In this document: one piece after another, positions 33,816 to 45,152 of the stretch
Position numbering within the stretch: the first letter of the stretch is position 1
Layout: each line of letters begins with the position of its first letter
Origin: Bedellia somnulentella
Lineage: Eukaryota; Arthropoda; Insecta; Lepidoptera; Bedelliidae
Assembly (NCBI GenBank): GCA_963576735.1
Contig: OY755175.1
Location: 5,782,401 to 5,846,400, forward strand
Length of the DNA: 64,000 nucleotides
Direction: 5' to 3'
Position numbers and translations under genes: made by a program
Notes under the pieces: generated by a model
Told to the model about the DNA's origin: nothing
The model's input: the letters and a program-made list of their open reading frames with translations, nothing else
Database searches by the model: none

Positions 33816-34068
33816 ATACATACATACATACATATACTCACGGCTATAAATCCCTAGATGGGGTAGCCAGAGCTAAGGAATGAGAAATTCCTCAGCCACC
33901 TTTGGAAAGTTGAGTTGGGAAAAGATGGTAAAATAAAGGTTGTTGGTGATGGGTCTCCAACCGCATCGCCCAATAATCCCTTTAAAACCCCAATACCGTT
34001 AGTCGCCTCTTACGTACACCCACCGCAAGAAATGGGGTAGTGCTATTCTAAGCCGACACTACACAGCT
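33816..34068 (-). repeat. S1 repeat, full length
   Basis: It runs on the minus strand from AGCTGTGTAGTGTCGGCTTA to a (CATA)n-type tail, close to the 15632 copy throughout. It lies in intron 1 of the protease homologue. Confidence 0.85.
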
Positions 34069-34281
34069 TCTAAGCCGTATTATCAGCTTCAGTATTATCT
34101 AACTAAGTATCATCACATCATACCAGCAAATGTTCCCTTGTTTTATTAGAATAAGACAAAGTTTTTTGAAGAGTATGAAAAAAGTCCTTTGGGAAAGGGA
34201 AAGAAACTCGTAACATAGATATTCTGATTAGACGCAAGGAGAAAGTCTGCAGAATAATCATTAAAATTATTTGATTTTCAG

Positions 34282-34372
34282 AAGAATTATACAAATAGCT
34301 GAGTCATATGTACACGAACAATACCACAATATCAGCTCCGTTGATAATAATATCGCCCTGGTGAGACTGAAA
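34282..34372 (+). CDS. serine protease homologue exon 2
   Basis: An acceptor TTTTCAG at 34281 and a strong donor AAA/GTAAGT at 34373 bound 91 bp. It encodes RIIQIAESYVHEQYHN and then VDNNIALVRLK. The last block is the catalytic-Asp region of trypsins (normally D-I-A-L); here the residue before I-A-L is Asn, so the Asp is lost. The Gypsy element and an S1 copy lie between exon 1 and this exon. Confidence 0.85.
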
Positions 34373-34423
34373 GTAAGTATTCGGATATATTTGTAAGATA
34401 GGTTTATTTTAACATATGACTAA

Positions 34424-34574
34424 CGCCCTATTTCTGAATTGAGTATTCCAGCTGAGAACAACTTAAGTATAGTTCTATCGCATTGAAGTCTTAAGTTTAA
34501 CAACTGAATGGGACAGAACGATACTTAAGTTTTAAGTTGTTCTCAGCTGGAATACTCAATTCAGAAATCGGGCG
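34424..34574. mobile_element. palindromic MITE, copy 1
   Basis: The arms CGCCCTATTTCTGAATTGAG and their complement flank a short centre. TAA at 34421-34423 and 34575-34577 is a 3-bp target duplication. A second copy is at 52181-52318. It lies in intron 2. Confidence 0.85.
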
Positions 34575-35039
34575 TAATGCTTTTACACTCTGGTCAACAC
34601 ATATTTTAAGTCCAACTTCGGAGAACAAAGTATTTTAATGTATGAATCACTCAGTAGCTTGTGCTATTGGAAAACGCCTGTCATATATTTTAAAATTTGA
34701 AAATTATTAAACAACAAATAAACAAATTTCTAACTTACAGGAACTAGTTTATTTATAAAAAATATAGTAAGTTGACGAATTTACACTTTTACTCGAAAGT
34801 TAACTAGCTCTTATTTTACTCGTGCCATTTCTTCGGGATGTCATCATTATAATTATCTTATCATCAATTAAAAAAAATCTTAGAGATATGAAAAAAGTAA
34901 GCATGCCACAAAAAACCTCAACAGCTCAGTGGGGCTACCACCCTTTTCATGCAGGAGAAGTGGTTGAAATTCCAAATCCCAAGTTGGGCGTAGATCAATA
35001 TGACCAAATACTTCTGAAGTATGATGTGTAATTAATTTA

Positions 35040-35250
35040 TCAAGTTTGACAACGGTGAGAAAAAACGTTGTGAGGAAACTCACAAGGCTAAGTTGTACTT
35101 TGTCATGTGGCAGCGTAATCATAAAACGCGGCCAAAGGCCTGTTTCCTATCATGTGGATTCACTGTACCGGAAGAACGTTGTTTGACATAAGTACATTTA
35201 TGTACTCTTAACACCACGTGACATAAGAATTGTGGATTTACGGCCTGATC
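35040..35250 (+). repeat. S2 SINE body fragment
   Basis: The words AACGTTGTGAGGAAACTCAC, TAAGTTGTACTTTGTCATGT and AACACCACGTGAC follow the S2 order without the tRNA-like head. Confidence 0.6.
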
Positions 35251-35324
35251 TAACGGCTAGATATACACACGAACTTTCAAAAGAATCTGTCTAGCCGTTT
35301 CTGTTTTAAGTTGTGTAACGAAAA

Positions 35325-35540
35325 TTTTAGACATACATAAACACATAGTTATAAATCTCAAAAAGGGTAGCCAGAGCTCCAGTATTAGAAATTCTTCAGC
35401 CATTTTTTAAAGTTCACTTGATGATGGGCCTCCAACTGCATCGCTCTACATTCACTTGTTACTAATACCCTTAGTTACTTCTTAAGACTACCGTGGGAAG
35501 AAATGTGTTAGTCCTCGCCTAAGCGAATACACAACACACC
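35325..35540 (-). repeat. S1 repeat, diverged
   Basis: AGGGTAGCCAGAGCTCC, GATGATGGGCCTCCAACTGC and AATACCCTTAGTTACTTCTT follow the S1 order on the minus strand with many changes. It lies in intron 2. Confidence 0.65.
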
Positions 35541-35647
35541 TCTAGATTTAATAAATTTTATATTCTATAGCGATATCCGCGATTGTTTAGAATCTATAAG
35601 TGTAAAAAAAACACTCTACCCTACCACTCGAATTATTTATGTTTCAG

Positions 35648-35743
35648 AGAGGAATGAGTATCACAAGAAGAATTAATCATGCTCTTTTGGGACCATCGGT
35701 GGAATCTGCTAATACAACACTTTTGGTCTCTGGCTGGGGTAAA
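35648..35743 (+). CDS. serine protease homologue exon 3
   Basis: A GTTTCAG acceptor and AAA/GTGAGC donor bound 32 codons in phase 0 at both ends. The exon codes for an interdomain loop and the conserved TTLLVSGWGK strand; SGWG is a hallmark of the second trypsin barrel. Confidence 0.85.
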
Positions 35744-36519
35744 GTGAGCAAAGCCATATTTTTCTTGATTGTAGTACCTATATACTTATTATCAGAATGA
35801 AACCACTTTTATACACTTTCATGGTGCCTGGTATCTTTTAACAAAAATGAGAAATAACTTATGTTATAATTTCAAGTCACCAAAACATTTGAAATTAAGG
35901 TAACCAAATCAACTTTATGGACAAATTATTAACGTATTTAAGTAGGCAATCAAATTTAAAACTCTTATTAGACATGAAGTCGAAAAACACTTTAATAGAA
36001 TAGTGTTTTTTGCTCTAGTAAAATGTAATGTATTTTATTTTTTTGTAAACTATCACAACTCCATAAAAACATTTAAAATATGCATAACACAGCTTCAGTG
36101 AAAATTTTGAAGAATAAGCAGAGCATTTTAAGGTATTATTTACTGCTGAAAACTTATTTTCGGAGGAACAAATAAAATTAGGAAATGGTTTGTTATATAA
36201 TTTCATAAAATTGTATTGTGCCGGGATTTATATGAAGGATCTATTTGTGTAGTAAGTAAAGTTCCCAAAGCACCAGGTACTAAATTGTTAACAGTAGAAA
36301 ACCATATAACATAAATTTCTCATACGTCTACGTGCATATCATATAACTTCATCCAGTTTTGATTCTAGAAAACACCGAAGGATTAATTATTTTTTGTGCC
36401 AAGACTCCAATTCGGGCTCTTCTTATTGTTTTTATAAGTTCGGGCTGAACATAAATTACAAAGGAATAAAAAAAAAAACGTTTATTTACGAGAACAAGAG
36501 TATATAACAGGATCTTCAT

Positions 36520-37491
36520 TAGGGATGGGCAACTGTAAAAAAATATCGATAAATATTGTATCGATATTTTTCAACAGTATCGTTTTTTATCGAAAATCAA
36601 ATAAAAATATCGATATTTATCGATATTTTTGCTCAAGCTGTGGAAACATTCCTTAGATATACAAAATAAGAAGCTAATGGTACTAAGGAGATCGAGGGGA
36701 ATTAAATACATACTCTTTTTGACATACAAAATATTTAATCAATTGAACACTTTCGAATAAGCTTGTGAGGAATGTTTGAAGGTATGAAACAGGTTCAGAC
36801 TTCCCTTTTTTGTTAAAAACTTCCACACAGCAGACATGACTGATAAACGATTATGATGATACGAATAAATCAATGGACAACAAATAAATCTATCAATTAC
36901 AAACAATTCCGACTTCGAGTTAAACCAAACAAAAAGCGCGCCACTACTTACACAGAGTAAATACTTTGAGACACCACTCACAGACACAGAGTAAACAGTA
37001 ATAAAAAAAACATTGTTCTTTTTTTCATAATTGTTCTACATTGGTTAATATTCCTTTTCAGCCATTCCCGATGCTTACTAGAACAGACAGACACAAACTA
37101 GACACACACATCAGTGCCATAGACATTTTTTGTTTTGTTTATCGGTTAAAGCAAAGGCAAAAGCTAAGCACCATACAGCCAGACCAGCTGAAAAAATCGA
37201 AATTGCTACGAATTTGATACTCAAAAATAAATATCGAGAATCGATGTAATGAGTTGAAAAATATCGACGATATATATCGACTACTACATTATTTTATTTT
37301 TTATTTTATTTTATTTTATTAGGGACATCAACAGCACATAAACAAGTAAGTTACAATTAGATAAATACAATGAAAAAGCCAATAACAGACATCCACAGAA
37401 GATACAAAAAACAGTAGTACATACAGATATGTAAGAAAAGTTGTAACATAAAATGTGTAAAATGATTGAATGATTGATTTGTGTTATATAT

Positions 37492-37528
<37 letters not shown>

Positions 37529-37761
37529 GTGTATGTGTGTGTGTGTGTGTGATTCACTTATTCCCTCTATTTATTATCTAACGTCTTAATAACGTCGAAA
37601 CGGAATTTGGCCTTTGAAGAAGCAAAAGGATCAGTTTCACCAAAGAGGTTATTAAATTGATTGGCAAGGCGAACCATTGTAGAATTCCTTGCATAATTAG
37701 TATGATTAGACATTTAAAAATATCGATTTTTTGATTAATCGATATTTTTTACCCAAGCCTA
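36520..37761. mobile_element. non-autonomous hAT-like element
   Basis: The left end TAGGGATGGGCAACTG and right end ACCCAAGCCTA are imperfect inverted repeats. ATCTTCAT at 36512-36519 and 37762-37769 is an exact 8-bp duplication, the hallmark of hAT. Subterminal regions are packed with ATCGATATTTT-type words on both sides. A (TA)n and (GT)n tract lies at 37490-37551. No transposase motif is seen. Confidence 0.8.
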
Positions 37762-38370
37762 ATCTTCATTCATAAATATGCACTTTGCCTGCTCTGCCGT
37801 TAGGCGTGTAAATATTTAACATTATAATTGATTTTAAAAAGCAATTGAAAAATAATTTTAACACACATTAGAGATAAAAAGTTAAAAAAATAAAAATGTC
37901 ACTTCTTGCTACATGTCAAATAAATGTCTACAATAAAATTAATTTCAAATAATGTCAAAAATAAGCATAAAATTAGCTAAGCAAGTTGAGATAAGCTGTG
38001 CACACTCTTAACCTTATATCTAGATGAAATATTTTTTCCAATAAAAAATACAATCTTTGCCGAATAATCAGACCTTTCAGTCAATAAGTTGCAATTTATT
38101 TAAAAACTGTTGTTAACATTAAACACCATCTGTTGAGAAAACGTAGAAGTAAGAAAAATGATGTGTAAGAAATGTATTTTCCCTCCTTCCGGTGGAGGGA
38201 AATATGTTCAAGCTCTACTTGTTTTCAGTTAGTATTACAATACGCTCACAGATGGCAGTAGCAGTACTTCAGTTCAGTATCTCCAAGGGTTGAATAATAT
38301 AATTGAAAGAGACTTAACATACTCTGCAATGTGTTTTACAAAATCTCAATGAATATTGGAATAAATAAAT

Positions 38371-38600
38371 CACGGCTCTAAATCCCAAAAAGGGGTAGCC
38401 AGTGCCTCTGAGCTGGAAACTCCTCAGCCACTTTGTAAGTTGATAGGAGACAATATGGTAGAAACAAAGTAACGTTGATGATGAGTTTCCAACTGCGTCG
38501 CCCAAAAACCATAATAAAACCCAGTACCCTTAGTCGCCTCTTGCGACATCCGTGGGTAGAAAGGGGTAGTAAGTCATTCTGAGCCGGCACTACACGGCAA
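38371..38600 (-). repeat. S1 repeat, subfamily B
   Basis: It runs from GCCGTGTAGTGCCGGCTCAG (minus strand) to AAAGGGGTAGCCAGTGCC. The CCGGCACTACACGGC end and GAAAGGGGTAGT word are shared with 53382 and 55752, which suggests a subfamily. Confidence 0.75.
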
Positions 38601-39171
38601 CACTTTAGTCTTGGAACATTGGATACATTGAAATACATTAGTCTTTTCAAAATAGAATCAGATAGGGAATCTGCACATAGATAGATCTTCAGTTCTGATT
38701 CCGAGATTTTTTTACTAAACTATGCTCCCGAGCTGTGTTACAATAATTGCAACTTAGAAAAGTTACTCATTACAGAAAAGGTGGATTCTAATGTCAACCT
38801 AAAGTCGTTAGAAGGCTTTAAGAGACCGAGCGCTGTAATGGCACATGTGTCATACTGTTTTTAAACTCGTACATGCACTTCAGGAACTTACTAAATAACT
38901 AATTACAATAACTAATTGGTAAAAGTATACCTAAAATAAAATCAGTATATTTAAATAGACCCCCATTGTATAGGAATATTTGAGTCTAGAATATTTAAAA
39001 AAAACTAAGTATAGGCTTTATTAAAGTCATTTGTACTTAATCAACTAAACTAAAAAGCACCTGACTAATTAATGATTCTGTAACTAGGCCCCCCCTATGT
39101 GATGGTAGGCGAGGCGTGAGTAAAAAATTTACCTTTTTTTTATATCATAGTTTTTTGTACTTTGGTTTCAG

Positions 39172-39482
39172 AACCACGGTTCTCATAAACATAATCATTT
39201 AATACGCACGAGAGTGAAAGTTATGTCAAGACGCTTTTGTGAAACCAAATTTGGAGCATATTTTACGTCTTCGTGTTACTGTGGACTTAGGCTGCCTGTC
39301 CATTTAAGCGGAGCGATGCGGCGGAGCGGAGAAACGGACAAATATTAGCCAATAGTATTGCACAAAAAGGACACTCCTGCAGCGGAGCGGAATTTTTGTG
39401 CAATACTATTGGCTAATATTTGTCCGTTTCTCCGCTCCGCCGCATCGCTCCGCTTAAATGGACAGGCAGCCTTATAGGACAG
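39172..39482 (+). pseudogene. serine protease homologue exon 4, split by a MITE
   Basis: A GGTTTCAG acceptor opens NHGSHKHNHLIRTRVKVMSR and FCETKFGAYFTSSCYCGL, which fits the cysteine-bearing region between SGWG and the active-site serine loop. At 39290 the frame enters a palindromic element that shifts it and brings a TAG within about 22 codons. After the element and one TTA duplication, the last bases complete L-I-G-Q and meet a CAG/GTAAAA donor at 39483. Without the element the exon is 126 bp, exactly 42 codons in phase 0. Confidence 0.85.
39290..39471. mobile_element. perfect-palindrome MITE inside a coding exon
   Basis: Two 79-bp arms (39290-39368 and 39393-39471) are exact reverse complements around a 24-nt centre. 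The ends read GGCTGCCTGTCCATTTAAGC. TTA at 39287-39289 and 39472-39474 is the target duplication. The 3-bp A/T duplication resembles PIF/Harbinger-type elements. Confidence 0.9.
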
Positions 39483-39719
39483 GTAAAACATTGAAAAAAA
39501 ACTAAATCTAATGCAATTAACAATCTCCTATGTTTTGTATTCGGTAAAAATAAAGGTAAACAACAGATTAAATACCGATTGGGTATTATATATATTACTG
39601 TAGTTTTGTCAAAAAATAAGACATTCACGCTCTGTCCACTTGGATCCATTCTATGGTTCTATTAATGCATCCATGTAAACTTGACGTACAATCTTTTTAA
39701 TTAACACGCTTATATCAGC

Positions 39720-40090
39720 ATCACCTGTATGTATGTATGTATGTAAAGGACCCCTTTAAACGGACCGATTGAGTCCAAAATTTGTACACTTATCGAGAAA
39801 CAGGGACAGTTGAATAGTTTCATATGTTCATCCCGCTATCCTGATTAGGGTCGCCAGGATAAAATAATTTCAAACGATTCAGTACTAACACGTCAAAAAT
39901 AGAACATAGTTAAAAAAAACTGAAAAAACACGCTTAAGCTATAAGCTGAATATCATGAGAAAGCGTGCGTGGGTTGCTCTTTTCCACGCTTTTTCATGAT
40001 TTCACCTTATATTGAGAAATATTTTTTACTTTTTAGTTAATGCGCTTTAAAAGCATGTATTTCAGTTTTTTTAAACAATATTTTATTCAC
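39720..40090 (+). repeat. interspersed repeat, copy 1
   Basis: The order AACACGCTTATAT, (TATG)n, CGGACCGATTGAGTCC, ACAGGGACAG, TTAGGGTCGCCAGGAT, GTGGGTTGCTC recurs inverted at 56500-56850. The class is unknown. Confidence 0.55.
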
Positions 40091-40347
40091 GTACTAATAC
40101 AATAATATTTACAAAGCAGATATTGGTATTCATATGCGCCTGGTTTTTTTTATAATACATATTTATTGAATTGAAATTTAGGCACAGTATCGAAAGAAAG
40201 AAAAGCAATACAAAGAAAATCAGGGCGACATTACCGTAAGGAATACAAGGAAAATAAATAAAATAATAGTTTTCTTCTATAAAAGTGCCTACCTTGATGG
40301 AAACTAATGGCTCAAGAATGTGTATGTATATGTTTCAAGTTATGTTC

Positions 40348-40508
40348 GGCCCCCTGATTACGTATGTTTTGCGACTGACGATTGTGTCGCAAGTTGCACG
40401 ATTGTCGCTGTCAATCTCATAAATTTATATGCGATTTGACACTTTTGACAGCGACATTATTGCCACTTGCGATACAATCGCAATCGCTAAAGATACATAA
40501 TCAGCCCC
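40348..40508. mobile_element. imperfect palindrome, MITE-like
   Basis: CCCCTGATTACGTATGTTTT near the left and its partner ATACATAATCAGCCCCGG at the right form ~45-bp inverted ends. CGATTGTGTCGCAAGTTG pairs with CACTTGCGATACAATCGC further in. The target duplication is not resolved. Confidence 0.55.
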
Positions 40509-40861
40509 GGTTCCATATTTATATAAAATACAAGCAATCCGTTCGCTTTTGCATGGGTAGTTAGGTAGTTAGCGTTTTGATAAAGGTTTGAAATGCATTT
40601 ACTTACAACTTTTGTATTTATATATTACTATTTCTCAGGAACTCTCAGTCGTGATTCTAGAAAATACCTAAACTGAATGATAGATTAATAAATTTATATT
40701 TTAATAATTCAATGAAAAAAGTATTGAAATCCCACCAAAACAATAACTGTTTAAAAATATATCTATATTTCTATGACTTTCCAAATGAAATTTGTATTAC
40801 TTGCTTTCAATCGATTGGCTTTCAACAAAAGCTTTTATACAACTTTTATTTTATTTCTCAG

Positions 40862-41004
40862 GATCCTAAAGTCCGTATCAACGACATTGGCGGAGCAGCT
40901 ATGTACGGCAAATATGTTTCTGGCCTGCTGTCCTACAAACTGTACACCAAGAACTTCAGAGCTGCAACACCAGCTATATTCACAAACGTAACATACTATT
41001 TAAG
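40862..41004 (+). CDS. serine protease homologue exon 5
   Basis: A TTTCTCAG acceptor opens DPKVRINDIGGAAMYGKYVS. In active enzymes this place reads GDSGGP; here NDIGGA shows Ser replaced by Ile, with the oxyanion glycines kept. The exon continues to ATPAIFTNVTYYL, the typical last strand and start of the C-terminal helix, and ends TTAAG/GTAACA in phase 2. Reading past the donor would give an early stop. Confidence 0.85.
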
Positions 41005-41129
41005 GTAACAATAAAAAAATTGTTTAGTGTGAATTAGCTCGCGTACTAAAGATTTTGCTCCATAATTTTAAAAACGGCGACATACAATCATGTCTATTGT
41101 TATATGAGCTTTCATTTGTTCACGCAGGT

Positions 41130-41310
41130 GTCTTAATAGACTCAAGCGATGCCTATCAGGTTCTCATATAAACCATTTGCAGTTTCCAAAGGTAGCTGAG
41201 AAATTTTAAACTCTGAAGTGACAAACCACATTGCCCAACTAATAATTAAAAAGCCCTTATAGCCTTAAATTATTTATTCATTTTTAAGCCGATACTACAC
41301 TGTTATCATA
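41130..41310 (-). repeat. decayed S1-like fragment
   Basis: AGCCGATACTACACTG at the right side and CAGTTTCCAAAGGTAGCTGA at the left are S1 words, but the order is rearranged. It lies in the last intron of the protease homologue. Confidence 0.35.
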
Positions 41311-41443
41311 TAATATTTATATTCATGATATAAAATAACGAATAAGTTTGAGAAGATAACATAATGCGTAAAATTCAATCTCCTTCTTCAGTTTAATACA
41401 TACATAAATTACATACTTCGCTAATGATAATGTGAATTTTCAG

Positions 41444-41600
41444 CTGGATAGAACGGATGGTGTGCATCCATGTTCCGATCGAATGTGACAATGTGATCTC
41501 TTTTCCCCCAAACGTTCTCGACCTGGTGAACCCCAATGTAAACATGACCAGGATACAGGGTTCCAAGTTGATCCAGGTTCTTATTTTCAACCAAAAGTGA
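41444..41600 (+). CDS. serine protease homologue exon 6, with stop
   Basis: An ATTTTCAG acceptor gives S-WIERMVCIHVPIEC as the C-terminal helix region (trypsins usually have WI here), then about 38 further residues to TGA at 41598. This tail is longer than in a standard trypsin and has no motif I recognise. An ATTAAA lies near 41707 and may serve as a poly(A) signal. Confidence 0.75.
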
Positions 41601-41609
41601 AGATGTCTT

Positions 41610-42600
41610 GTTTTCAATACCTGAATATACCAAAATTGTTGGTTTAAGTTGCCTGTTGTTTTTGTTCTGCCATAAATCAAAAATATTATATCCTGGTTAG
41701 TAAATATTAAAGATATTAAAACAGTTAAAAAAATACTCAATTTGTTTTAAAAACCCTGAATTTTTGTGTCAATTACATTAATTAATGATCATGGAAACGC
41801 CAGTAGACGTCAACTCTTGGATATATACCTAATATTTTAATAATGGCTAAGCATCGTCTTCGAGTATCCACGATATTAGTTATTGGTCCTTCTTGTGGCC
41901 TACCACACTGCATAGTCCGGTAATGTAGAACCTAAGAGCCCCGACAGCCATCCGTTTTTATGTAAAATGCTCCCATCATTTTTTGGGCTAGATAAACTAC
42001 ATGTCTTCTCTTTGGGTGACTCTGAGCCTGTTTTTAAACCCCTAATGCTCTCTCTCTCTTTGCCGTAAGTTTCAACAAGATCACAATTAAGTCCTTTTTT
42101 TTTAAACTGTGGATTTTGTATAAGAAACAGTTTTGCAAAAGCTTATATCTTAGTCTCAATGTTAATGAGTAATAAAAGAAGGAAATGAATACATTTATTT
42201 GTAAACACTGATTCACAAATTAAACAAAACTGTAAAACAAGCGATTTGTTCCTCGCATACAAATGCTGGGACGGCCCTTTTTTTGCAAAAGTCTTTTTAA
42301 ATTTAATGAAATGATGTTTTCTTCCAAATAAACGTTTTCTTTCTTTGTTTCTTTCTTTTAACAAATACAAGAAATGCAAACCAGGCAAATACACGTAAAC
42401 ATTTAGTAGAAGTAATAATCTGCTTTTCTTATCGTTGAGCGCACGAATATTGTGATCGTCCACGACAACAAGGCCAGTAGTCGCGGTGCATTATATTCGG
42501 AAACCCAATTGGTTAATAGGTAAATTTGATTACTTTCAAGGTATTTACTTTAATGATTATGCACCAACCTCTCCATCGTTTTTCAAATGCAGGAATACTT
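41610..42600. other. 3' flank, no recognised gene
   Basis: Downstream of the protease homologue stop. An open frame on the minus strand (42143-42463) is low-complexity Lys/Leu-rich and unsupported. Confidence 0.35.
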
Positions 42601-42605
42601 AGAAT

Positions 42606-42866
42606 GCCGTGTAGTGTCGGCTTAGAATAACACTACCCCATTTCTACCCGTCGGGGATCGTAAGAGGCGACTAAGGGTATAGGAGCTTTTTAAGTTATGA
42701 TTTTTGGGCGATGTGGTTGGAGACCCGTCACCAAAACATTTATTATCACCATCTTTTCCCCAATCAACTTCCAAAAGTGGCTGCGGAATTTCTCATTCCA
42801 AAGCTCTGGCTACCCTGTTAAGGGATTTATAGCCGTGAGTATATGTATATATGTATGTATGTATGA
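42606..42866 (+). repeat. S1 repeat
   Basis: GTGTAGTGTCGGCTTAGAAT to ATAGCCGTGAGTATATGTAT and a (TATG)n tail, with CCCGTCGGGGATCGTAAGAG in place of the usual GGTGGGTGTACG. Confidence 0.8.
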
Positions 42867-43324
42867 ATACTTAGCATGCAAAGTTCGGATATATGAGTAG
42901 GATTATGTTTATTTGAATAAAGTGTGTTTTTTTTAAGTTTTCCACTCACTATAAATTTTATTAATAATTGATGCCAGTACATCTTCCGTTATGGGCAAAG
43001 TCGCTGAAAACGTTAGGTCAAACGTCGGGTAGATAGAAACCAAAGATCGCCATTTGGTATGATCCTGGCAAACCAAGATAACTGTGAAATGGTGGAAGAG
43101 CAATAGAACTTAACTTTGTTTCAGGCAGCAAGAGCATTAGAACTCTTTGTTTCAGTTTCTTAATTAGATATCTAAACAGTAGTCAGTTTTCTAAATTTCT
43201 AGGGTTGGATGCCGAATTTATATCCTTTCCAAAATAAGAACATTTTTCATTATGAGTTATTTCAATATCAATGTGATTTTAGCCCATTTGTAATTTCCAA
43301 GGAATTTTTATTTAATGTGATTTA

Positions 43325-43495
43325 TTCCTCTCAGCCCATATGTGTCCCACCAAGGGGCTCCAGCGTACCCTATTAGGGATAGGATGATTTGGCCTTAGTC
43401 CACCACGCTGGCTAATTGCGGGTTGGCAGACTAACGACTACTACCGTATTAGTAGCCGGGATCGACGGCTTAACGTGCCCTCCAAAGCGCGAGGT
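43325..43495 (-). repeat. interspersed repeat R4, copy 2
   Basis: Inverted match to 520-690, with TGTCCCACCAAGGGGCTCCA, CCACGCTGGCTAATTGCGGG and CGGCTTAACGTGCCCTCC. Confidence 0.6.
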
Positions 43496-43737
43496 TTATT
43501 TTGTATTTTTATTATAAGGTTTTTTTTGTAACCAACAAGTAGAAATTTTTCATGCTTTTATAGTTTTAAGGTACATTTAGTCAAATCATAAAGTACATTT
43601 ATCATAATCTTAAATAACTTATTTCATTAAAAACTAAAACCATAGTAACAGTTGCAAACCGTAAGTTGCAAAAGTAGTTTACAGTTGTCTATCTCATTAC
43701 CTTCTTTGTTATAGTCATATCTTTCCTATTTAACCAT

Positions 43738-43826
43738 ACATACATACGAACGCGCGCCGTTAGTTCCCATTGGGGTAGGCAGAGACTTTCGATCTCCACT
43801 TTGTACGATCCTCGCAAACCTCCATA
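43738..43826 (-). repeat. LINE 3' fragment
   Basis: CGCCGTTAGTTCCCATTGGG, GTAGGCAGAGACTTTCGATC and TTGTACGATCCTCGCAAACC match the inverted ends of the 20355/51928 LINE family. Confidence 0.65.
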
Positions 43827-43829
43827 GCT

Positions 43830-43980
43830 TCTAATAAATAAAGAATAAATAAAGGAAAGAAAAATTTCGACACAGGTTCGATTCCCGCCTGTGTCGAAAT
43901 TTTTCTTTCCTTTATTTATTCTTTATTTATTAGTAATAATCCCCACATGAGTTTTTCATGAACAAAAAGATTTAAACTCT
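43830..43980. repeat. palindromic tRNA-like repeat, collapsed copy
   Basis: AATAAATAAAGGAAAGAAAA and TTTCGACACAGG face GTTCGATTCCCGCCTGTGTC and its reverse arm, so the tRNA-like block is reduced to its T-arm side. It ends CCCCACATGAG, CATGAAC, AAAGATTTAAA. Confidence 0.6.
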
Positions 43981-44279
43981 ATAGCTTCGTTCACATCTAT
44001 AAATCTATTCATACATGCTCTTTTACAATACTTCTTTTTAAATAATGAAACACCTTGTAATATTTACAAACAAGCTAGCTTTGATTAACATTTTGGCCAA
44101 TGACTGAAATATTATAAACCAATACGAGTTACAAAACACAAACATGACTCGATCTCTAGCGTTCAGACAAACCCCAAGCTATCCTATCACTAGGTCACGA
44201 TCGTCGAAATTAACATTTGTTGCTTACTAGGTCAGGTACAACCCCGGAAGAGATGCCATCAAAGCACCCCATAGCAAAG

Positions 44280-44430
44280 GGTAGGCACGCATCGCAAAGC
44301 TGCGCGACTGTCCGCCGCCGTCGTCGCCGCCACTTCTAACTAGAGCCAGCTATTCTGCACGCTTCAGTCGTTTCGTTTTCAGTATTCCCATGGCCGCCAA
44401 CAAAACCGTGCGGCCTTTCCGCGGAACATA
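44280..44430. promoter_or_regulatory. GC-rich candidate promoter or first exon
   Basis: A GC-rich island (CTGTCCGCCGCCGTCGTCGC) with a TTCAGTC initiator-like word near 44363 and an ATG at about 44390 that opens only 14 codons. Direction and gene are not clear. Confidence 0.3.
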
Positions 44431-44918
44431 ACCTCACTTATATCACACAAACTTACTCTAAACTATAACAAAAAAACAATTTAAATTCAAACGTACAACT
44501 AACACAAATTCAACGTACAAATCTAAAGTTTGATTAAGTTATGAAGCGGACTTTGAGTTAATAAATCGCCTTCCCAAAAAGTCGTTTTGCCAAATCAAAA
44601 CAATGCTGTATATCGATTAAGTTATTATACAAAGAAAGTACGGATGTTTTAAATATACGGAACCGTTAGTCAAAGAAATATATATCGTTTCTGAGGTAAG
44701 AGTTTAAACAAAATTGTTTTAGATGATACAGTTTTATTTATAGTGTTTAAGCTTTATTTATTACGCACTGACACCTGTTTGCAATTACATTAACGTTTTC
44801 TCTTCCTATTAAATGTAATGCTAAAGTGCAAATTATTTGTGTCTGTCTCAGAATAGATAAGTAATAATTTCATGTTTTTCAATTACAGTTAATAAATTAA
44901 AAAAGGTATATAATTTTT

Positions 44919-45152
44919 GTGCAGTGTTGGCTTAGAATAGTACTACCCCGTTTCTTCCGTGGCTTTTAAGGGATTTTTTGGGCGATGTGGTTGGAGACCC
45001 ATCATCGAAAACCTTTAGTTTTACATTCCTATCCCCACAAATCTTCCAGAAGTGGCTGAGGAATTTCTTATTCTGAAGCTCTGGCTACCCCATCTAGGGA
45101 TTTATAGCCGTGAGTACACTGTCCGCTGTTCTGTATGTATATATATATATGC
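44919..45152 (+). repeat. S1 repeat
   Basis: GTGCAGTGTTGGCTTAGAAT to GGATTTATAGCCGTGAGTAC and (TA)n, with an internal deletion just after CGTTTCTTCCGTGG. Confidence 0.75.

Larger units (their letters stand above)
27119..41600 (+). pseudogene. inactive serine protease homologue, MITE-disrupted allele
   Basis: Six exons give 849 coding bases (282 residues) once the element at 39290-39471 is ignored: 27119-27354, 34282-34372, 35648-35743, 39172-39289 plus 39475-39482, 40862-41004 and 41444-41600. Every junction has AG/GT borders and matching phase, and the product follows the trypsin fold in order. All three catalytic residues are replaced, so it belongs with serine protease homologues. Such proteins in insects can act as cofactors in melanisation, clotting or digestion, or as decoys; nothing here tells which. 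It starts with a signal peptide, so it is likely secreted. Intron 1 carries a Gypsy element and intron 3 a hAT element. The MITE shifts the frame and brings a stop, so this allele should not make the full protein unless exon 4 is skipped. Confidence 0.85.

Noticed and set aside
39413..39649. Minus-strand open frame of 78 codons
   Set aside because: Its end is the palindrome arm of the exon MITE read from the other side.
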